From positions 29,548 through 93,547 of the forward strand of contig NZ_JAJHJB010000022.1 in the NCBI RefSeq assembly GCF_020819555.1: a stretch of DNA of 64,000 bases, written 5' to 3'. Under the pieces are notes generated by a model. That model was not told the DNA's origin. It did no database searches and was given only the letters and a program-made list of their open reading frames with translations. Positions 63,573 through 64,000 of this stretch are shown piece after piece. Each line of letters begins with the position of its first letter. The stretch's first letter is position 1. The position numbers were made by a program, and so were the translations under genes. This DNA comes from Pelosinus baikalensis. GTDB taxonomy: Bacteria; Bacillota; Negativicutes; DSM-13327.

Positions 63573-64000
63573 ATGAAATCAATGTGGAAAGGTCTTTTGT
63601 CTTTTGGCTTGGTAAATGTCCCTGTAACAATGGTTAAGGCTACTCGCTCTAAGACTATTAGTTTTAACCAGCTCAGAAAGAGCGACTATAGCAGGATACA
63701 ATACAAAAAAGTTGCTGGTGACGGTGCAGAAGTACCAGCATCTGAAATCGTTAAGGGTTATAAATTGTCTGAGGATAGATATGTCGTTATAAGTGATGCT
63801 GATTTGGAAGCTATCAGCCCAAAGGCAAGCCGAATTATAGAGATCAGCGACTTTGTAAAGCTTGATGAAATCGACAACCGTTATTATGATAGCTCTTACT
63901 ACCTTGTACCAGATCAAGGGGCTAGCAAAGCTTATGCTCTACTCCTGCAGGGCATGGCTGAGTCTAACGTAGTCGGAATTGCTAAGTTTGTTTTGAGAAA
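63573..64000 (+). CDS. ku: Ku protein (3' part outside window)
   Basis: The first 142 residues of a bacterial Ku, which binds DNA ends and recruits LigD for non-homologous end joining. It begins MKSMWKGLLSFGLVNVPVTM, the standard start, and continues with FNQLRK...YKKV and EVPASEIVKGYKL. Most Ku proteins have a cysteine pair between FNQLH and EVP; none is visible here. The ATG at 63573 has GGTGGGA upstream. A ligD partner, if present, would be beyond the window. The Ku frame runs off the right edge. Confidence 0.93.
   Translation, partial: MKSMWKGLLSFGLVNVPVTMVKATRSKTISFNQLRKSDYSRIQYKKVAGDGAEVPASEIVKGYKLSEDRYVVISDADLEAISPKASRIIEISDFVKLDEIDNRYYDSSYYLVPDQGASKAYALLLQGMAESNVVGIAKFVLR

Noticed and set aside
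63579..63917. 112-codon minus-strand frame at the right edge
   Set aside because: Antisense to the Ku gene, which has clear family sequence on the plus strand.
1..64000. CRISPR array or rRNA genes
   Set aside because: No regularly spaced short repeats and no rRNA sequence were seen.

Overview
The window looks like chromosomal DNA of an anaerobic, diderm Firmicute of the Negativicutes, most likely a Sporomusaceae (Pelosinus-like) propionate producer. This is inferred from gene content: a complete Rnf complex, the methylmalonyl-CoA route to propionate with biotin-dependent Na+-pumping decarboxylase subunits, Rex, and an O-antigen-ligase-type protein next to Firmicute-style T-box and Fur signals. 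Nearly all genes lie on the minus strand.

Layout, left to right. (1) 1-3815: mreC (cut by the window edge), mreB, radC, maf, a DUF4321 protein and a Gx-type membrane protein, one leftward run with a promoter near 3868-3896. (2) 3911-9546: rnfCDGEAB closed by a strong terminator, preceded by an RseC-like gene. (3) 9825-17796: rex followed by propionate cluster 1: CoA transferase (scpC), methylmalonyl-CoA mutase large and small subunits, meaB, epimerase, and decarboxylase subunits alpha (mmdA), epsilon (mmdE, not previously listed as an ORF) and gamma (biotin carrier). (4) 18069-24000: O-antigen ligase-like protein, folC, and valS with a T-box leader and promoter. (5) 24068-28266: ArsB/NhaD permease, DEDDh exonuclease, a small membrane protein and an SLC13 permease. 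(6) 28438-36051: propionate cluster 2, with scpC, mcmA, mcmB, mce, mmdA, mmdD, mmdC and mmdB. (7) 36161-37150: a small membrane protein and decayed pieces of an SLC13 permease and an mmdA-like gene. (8) 37151-43660: a CitA/CitB-type two-component system, a second ArsB/NhaD permease, small hypothetical genes and several very short membrane peptides. (9) 43857-47086: plus-strand ABC1/UbiB-like kinase and secreted class 3 lipase. (10) 47162-62316: a catecholate siderophore locus transcribed leftward from a Fur-controlled promoter: dhbA, dhbC, dhbE, dhbB, dhbF, mbtH, an MFS exporter, and a chorismate mutase/DAHP synthase gene broken by one extra G. (11) 62521-64000: a 3' tRNA-Lys fragment that looks like an attachment site, then a membrane-anchored hypothetical protein and the start of a Ku gene, probably the edge of an integrated element.

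How it fits together: succinyl-CoA is rearranged by the B12 mutase, epimerised, and decarboxylated by a biotin enzyme whose membrane subunit exports Na+. The CoA transferase moves CoA from propionyl-CoA to succinate. Rnf couples ferredoxin and NADH to the same kind of ion gradient, and Rex ties cluster 1 to the NADH/NAD ratio. The siderophore locus carries its own chorismate-pathway entry enzyme, which would feed 2,3-dihydroxybenzoate synthesis. The two adenylation domains read as Gly and Thr, as in bacillibactin.

The most striking structural feature is a 3579-bp direct repeat, identical as far as can be read by eye, that covers scpC-mcmA-mcmB in both propionate clusters. Its ends fall exactly at the outer ends of the coding block, while the flanking paralogues (mce, mmdA) have clearly diverged. 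The second scpC copy has lost its ATG.
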